Shown piece after piece: positions 15,094 through 17,837 of a stretch of 17,837 bases of DNA. The translations under genes and the position numbers were made by a program. The DNA comes from an uncultured Fretibacterium sp. GTDB lineage: Bacteria > Synergistota > Synergistia > Synergistales > Aminobacteriaceae. The notes beneath the pieces were generated by a model, which ran no database searches, was not told the DNA's origin, and worked only from the letters and a program-made list of their open reading frames with translations. Numbering within the stretch: position 1 is the first letter of the stretch; each line of letters opens with the position of its first letter. Location of the stretch: positions 1 to 17,837 of the forward strand of contig CALBPU010000189.1 of assembly GCA_937899395.1 (NCBI GenBank), written 5' to 3'.

Positions 15094-17418
15094 TTGGTTT
15101 TTAAGCGTAATAAGTTTTTTTTGACAGCAATCTTGTTTTTCGCAATGTGTTCGGCTGTATATGCGGCTGATGCGGCGGCACCTGCTGCTCCTGCTGCACC
15201 AGGAGGAACTATGGGCGGTTTAGCTGATGTTTTCGCTGCTCCTGCTGATAGCGGCGGTGGAGCTGATATTTCAGGCGGAGCTCCTTCAACAGGAGGAGAT
15301 ATTTTCGCTACACCTGCTGACAGTGGCGGAGCAAGTTGGGGAGCTGATGTTGACGCAGGAATTACAACCGACGCTTCTTCAACTTCAAACAGAAGAGATG
15401 CAACAGGACAAATACAAAGTGGCGCAAGTTCAGGCCGTGCTAATCCTAGAGAATTGGATACATTTTTCAACAACATCATATTCTCAGGTTCAAGAGGAAA
15501 TGCAATGAGTGAGTTAATGCGAAGGCTTCCTCGTTTCGGAATGTCATTTTTCCGCCAGTCTCCTTCAACTTATGCTCCTCAAGAATCTGTTCCTGTAACT
15601 CAAAGTTATAGAATCGCTGTAAGAGATCAGATGACTTTAACAATATGGGGAATACCTGAAGAAGGTAACTTTCCTATAACTGTTAATCGCGACGGTATGG
15701 CCGTTATTCCGAGAATAGGAACAGTCAGGCTTGCAGGTTATACGCTTGCAGAGGCCGAAAGAATTTTAAGCTCAAGACTTAATCAATATTACACGGGATT
15801 TCAAATGAATTTGTCGATGGGCAGATTAAGTTCAATAATGGTTTATGTAACAGGTAACGTCAACAGACCCGGAGCTTATACGATTTCATCATTTTCAACA
15901 TTACTCAATGCCCTTTTAGCTTCAGGCGGCCCTAACGATAAAGGAACTTTGCGAAAAATCGAAGTTAAGAGAGACGGAAAAACTATTGCGGTGTTTGATA
16001 TGTACGCAATGTTATTGCAGGGCGATAAAACTCAGGACGTTAGATTACAGGCCGGAGACGTTATATATGTTCCTCCTGTAGGAGACCTTGTAGGTATTAC
16101 TGGCGAAATTCAAAGACCGGGCGTTTATGAGCTTAACGGTTCTACAAGAGTTAAAGACTTGATGTTTATTGCAGGAGGTCTTAACGCTCAAACCTTCAAA
16201 GGAAGGATTCAATATTACAGAATTTTTGACAGCGTTTATGCTACAGCATTTGAGGGAAGTTTAGCAAGCCTTGAGAATACGTTATTACAAGACGGAGATA
16301 TATTGAGGCTTTTCCCGATTCATAACTTATCAATGACCGCAACAATAACAGGCCCCGTAATTAATCAGGGAGTTTACGTTATAACGCCCGGTGTAACCAG
16401 AGTATCGCACCTTATCGAACGTGCCGGTGGACTTTTGAGTACTGCTTCAGACAAGGCCGAAATAACTCGTGTAACTCCTTCACTTGAAGGCCCTGTGCAG
16501 GAACGCTTCCAAATTAACATATTCCAAGCATTACAGGGAGATCCCGTACATAATATTACGCTTGAATTTAATGACCATATAACGATTTTGACGATTCCGG
16601 AATGGAAAACTCAATTCCCTGCAACAATAGTAGGAGAAGTTAGAAATCCCGGTACTTACTCGATGTTTCAGGGCGAAAAAATTTCGGACTTGATACAGCG
16701 TGCAGGAGGTTTCACGAGAAAAGCGTTCTTGAGAGGAGCAATATTTACAAGACGCAGCGTTGCCGAAGAACAAAGGAAATCGTTGAACCGAATGGCGGAT
16801 CAAATGGAGAGAGATTTGTTACAGGCAATGCAGAACACAGCCAGCTCACGAGCTTCAAGCACATCGACATCAACAGGAGGAGCGGATTTATTCGACGCAG
16901 AATTTCAGAGACGTAGAGAATTAATTGACAGCCTCAGAAATATTGACATCATGGGAAGAATTGTAACGAAGATTGACACGCCTCAAAATTTAATCGGAAC
17001 AGTTTGGGATTATGAATTACAACCGGGCGATTCTCTCACTATTCCTGATGTCCCTGTAGTAGTTAATGTATTGGGAGCGGTTTATACATCATCGACCCAT
17101 GTTTACAATCCAAGCCGAAGCATAAATTCCTATGTAAATTCTTCGGGAGGAGCATTGAGAAACGCTCATAAGAGATTGATGTACCTGTTAAAAGCTGACG
17201 GAACGACGATAAGATTAACGAGAAGCACGGCTGCTTTGACATCAAAGGCATGGAAAGCCCCGAGCGGATTTTCGGCAAAAGTTGAACCTGGCGACACGAT
17301 TGTTGTACCTGTAAAATATATTGACCGTCAAAGCATTGAATCCGTAAAAGATGTTGTTGATATTGTTTACAAGGTTGCAGTAGGTGTCGGAGTAATTCTT
17401 GACGCTAAAAATGATTAA
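15094..17418 (+). CDS. Polysaccharide export (OPX/Wza-like) protein with multiple SLBB domains
   Basis: A 774-residue exported protein. A signal peptide covers residues 1-24 (cleavage after VYA). No proper lipobox precedes the Cys at 19, so it is unlikely to be a lipoprotein, unlike E. coli Wza. Residues 25-120 are a low-complexity Ala/Gly/Pro/Ser linker. A Poly_export domain begins near 171 (SYRIAVRDQMTLTIWG). SLBB-type beta-grasp repeats start near 250, 332, 416 and 511, each with a V/I-x-G-x-V...PGxY...GG pattern, and a weaker fifth starts near 656. A charged, Ser-rich helical insert (about 550-620) separates the fourth and fifth. Such proteins form the periplasmic and outer-membrane channel for capsule or exopolysaccharide. 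TTG at 15094 follows GAGGTGA at 15081-15087. It pairs with the YjbH-like gene upstream; the tyrosine-kinase/co-polymerase partner is not in the window. Confidence 0.9.
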   Translation: MVFKRNKFFLTAILFFAMCSAVYAADAAAPAAPAAPGGTMGGLADVFAAPADSGGGADISGGAPSTGGDIFATPADSGGASWGADVDAGITTDASSTSNRRDATGQIQSGASSGRANPRELDTFFNNIIFSGSRGNAMSELMRRLPRFGMSFFRQSPSTYAPQESVPVTQSYRIAVRDQMTLTIWGIPEEGNFPITVNRDGMAVIPRIGTVRLAGYTLAEAERILSSRLNQYYTGFQMNLSMGRLSSIMVYVTGNVNRPGAYTISSFSTLLNALLASGGPNDKGTLRKIEVKRDGKTIAVFDMYAMLLQGDKTQDVRLQAGDVIYVPPVGDLVGITGEIQRPGVYELNGSTRVKDLMFIAGGLNAQTFKGRIQYYRIFDSVYATAFEGSLASLENTLLQDGDILRLFPIHNLSMTATITGPVINQGVYVITPGVTRVSHLIERAGGLLSTASDKAEITRVTPSLEGPVQERFQINIFQALQGDPVHNITLEFNDHITILTIPEWKTQFPATIVGEVRNPGTYSMFQGEKISDLIQRAGGFTRKAFLRGAIFTRRSVAEEQRKSLNRMADQMERDLLQAMQNTASSRASSTSTSTGGADLFDAEFQRRRELIDSLRNIDIMGRIVTKIDTPQNLIGTVWDYELQPGDSLTIPDVPVVVNVLGAVYTSSTHVYNPSRSINSYVNSSGGALRNAHKRLMYLLKADGTTIRLTRSTAALTSKAWKAPSGFSAKVEPGDTIVVPVKYIDRQSIESVKDVVDIVYKVAVGVGVILDAKND
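15226..15333 (+). repeat. Imperfect duplicated segment in the OPX linker
   Basis: Two similar stretches, beginning at 15226 and 15298, encode DVFAAPADSGG and DIFATPADSGG. The DNA is similar but not identical, which points to an old tandem duplication within the low-complexity linker after the signal peptide. Confidence 0.6.
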
Positions 17419-17431
17419 GGCGGTTTTAACG

Positions 17432-17695
17432 ATGAAAAAATTTTTGTTGGCATTAATTTTAGTGTTAATGTTTTCGTTCGGAGCATATGCTAAGGGCAAA
17501 TACGAATATAAAATCGTGCCTTTAGGTTCTTTGACATCATTACAAAAAAGCAAAGATGCAGCAACAAGGACAGCTCAAGTTGAGGAACTCTTGAATAAAT
17601 ACGGAGCTGAAGGCTGGGAAGTTTCAGAAATTTTTGCAGTAAGGACGACATTTGATCCGAATGTATTTTTTGTAATAATGCAGAAAGAAATTTGA
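17432..17695 (+). CDS. Small secreted DUF4177-like protein
   Basis: An 87-residue protein with a clear signal peptide (MKKFLLALILVLMFSFGAYA, cleavage after AYA) and a mature domain of about 67 residues. The KYEYKIV strand, a helix with a VEELLNKYGAEGWEVSEI pattern and a final strand FFVIMQKEI match the small DUF4177-type alpha/beta fold (YEYKxV...LNxxGxEGWE), whose function is unknown. I chose ATG at 17432 because the signal peptide begins there; ATG at 17411 is in frame but would add seven residues before it. It lies 13 bases after the OPX gene and probably shares its transcript, which suggests a periplasmic accessory role in the same export system. That role is inferred from position only. 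Confidence 0.75.
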   Translation: MKKFLLALILVLMFSFGAYAKGKYEYKIVPLGSLTSLQKSKDAATRTAQVEELLNKYGAEGWEVSEIFAVRTTFDPNVFFVIMQKEI

Positions 17696-17719
17696 CTTTT
17701 TCGTTTTTTCTGATAGAAT
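17692..17719 (+). promoter_or_regulatory. Promoter for tRNA-Gln
   Basis: A -35 box TTGACT (17692-17697) and a -10 box TAGAAT (17714-17719) are 16 bases apart, and a TG at 17711-17712 gives an extended -10. The tRNA starts about 42 bases after the -10. The -35 overlaps the stop codon of the preceding small gene. The -10 has the same ATAGAAT core as the promoter at 3039-3068. Confidence 0.68.
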
Positions 17720-17760
17720 TTCACAGTGCTTTAGGAAAAGCGATACAATTTACAGATTTT

Positions 17761-17834
17761 TGGGGAATGGTGCAACGGCAGCACGCGTGACTCTGGATCA
17801 TGTAATCGGGGTTCGAATCCCTGTTCCCCAGCCA
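17761..17834 (+). tRNA. tRNA-Gln (anticodon CTG)
   Basis: A complete 74-base cloverleaf with an encoded CCA end. The acceptor stem TGGGGAA/TTCCCCA starts with the U1-A72 pair characteristic of tRNA-Gln. The D arm is GTGC/GCAC, the anticodon stem CGTGA/TCATG has loop CTCTGGA (anticodon CTG reading CAG), the variable loop is short, and the T arm CGGGG/CCCTG carries TTCGAAT. The discriminator base is G. Confidence 0.96.
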
Positions 17835-17837
17835 AAA

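Noticed and set aside
15094..15170. OPX protein as a lipoprotein like Wza.
   Set aside because: The Cys at residue 19 is preceded by FAM, which does not fit a lipobox, and a signal-peptidase-I site (VYA) follows.
17761..17834. tRNA-Gln as the attachment site for the integrases.
   Set aside because: The recombinases are about 14.7 kb away, with housekeeping genes between, and I see no duplicate of the tRNA 3' end near them.
1..17837. CRISPR array, insertion sequence or rRNA.
   Set aside because: No regularly spaced repeats, DDE transposase or rRNA-like stretches were seen on reading the window.

Overview
The window reads as chromosomal DNA of an AT-rich, diderm (Gram-negative-type) anaerobe. 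The outer-membrane export pair (YjbH-like protein plus multi-SLBB exporter) implies an outer membrane. The SpoIIE/RsbW/STAS signalling genes and the secG-pncB-rplM-rpsI order would fit a Synergistota-like gut or rumen bacterium. That placement is inferred from gene content and was not tested. Coding density is high, no gap exceeds about 120 bases, and several genes have a TTG start backed by a good Shine-Dalgarno site.

Layout. (1) 1-3036, plus strand: three tightly packed tyrosine recombinases. The first is cut by the window edge. The third is intact. The middle one has lost the key catalytic residues but keeps an open frame and its own ribosome site, so this is a recombinase trio with a probably inactive middle member. 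(2) 3039-8101, plus strand: a promoter followed by an MFS transporter with an extra N-terminal sensor-like membrane module, an atypical D-Ala-D-Ala-ligase-like ATP-grasp enzyme, and a Cache-HAMP-SpoIIE phosphatase. (3) 8127-10441, minus strand, converging on the previous operon: an Sfp-type phosphopantetheinyl transferase, a STAS domain fused to an aminoglycoside-phosphotransferase-like domain whose two catalytic Asp positions are Asn, and an RsbW-like ATPase. (4) 10488-12767, minus strand: housekeeping operon secG-pncB-rplM-rpsI ending in a strong intrinsic terminator. (5) 12885-17695, plus strand: YjbH-like protein, polysaccharide-export (OPX) protein with about five SLBB repeats, and a small secreted DUF4177-like protein. 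(6) 17761-17834: tRNA-Gln(CTG) with its own promoter.

How they may work together. Blocks 2 and 3 hold a full set of partner-switching parts: a phosphatase with an extracytoplasmic sensor, a kinase/anti-sigma-like ATPase and a STAS antagonist. These sit beside a transporter, a ligase and a carrier-protein-activating enzyme. I infer a sensor-controlled module that makes and exports a small peptide-like product, or controls its use. No sigma factor or carrier protein is visible, so target and product are unknown. Block 5 is the outer-membrane part of an exopolysaccharide export route; its glycosyltransferases are not in the window.
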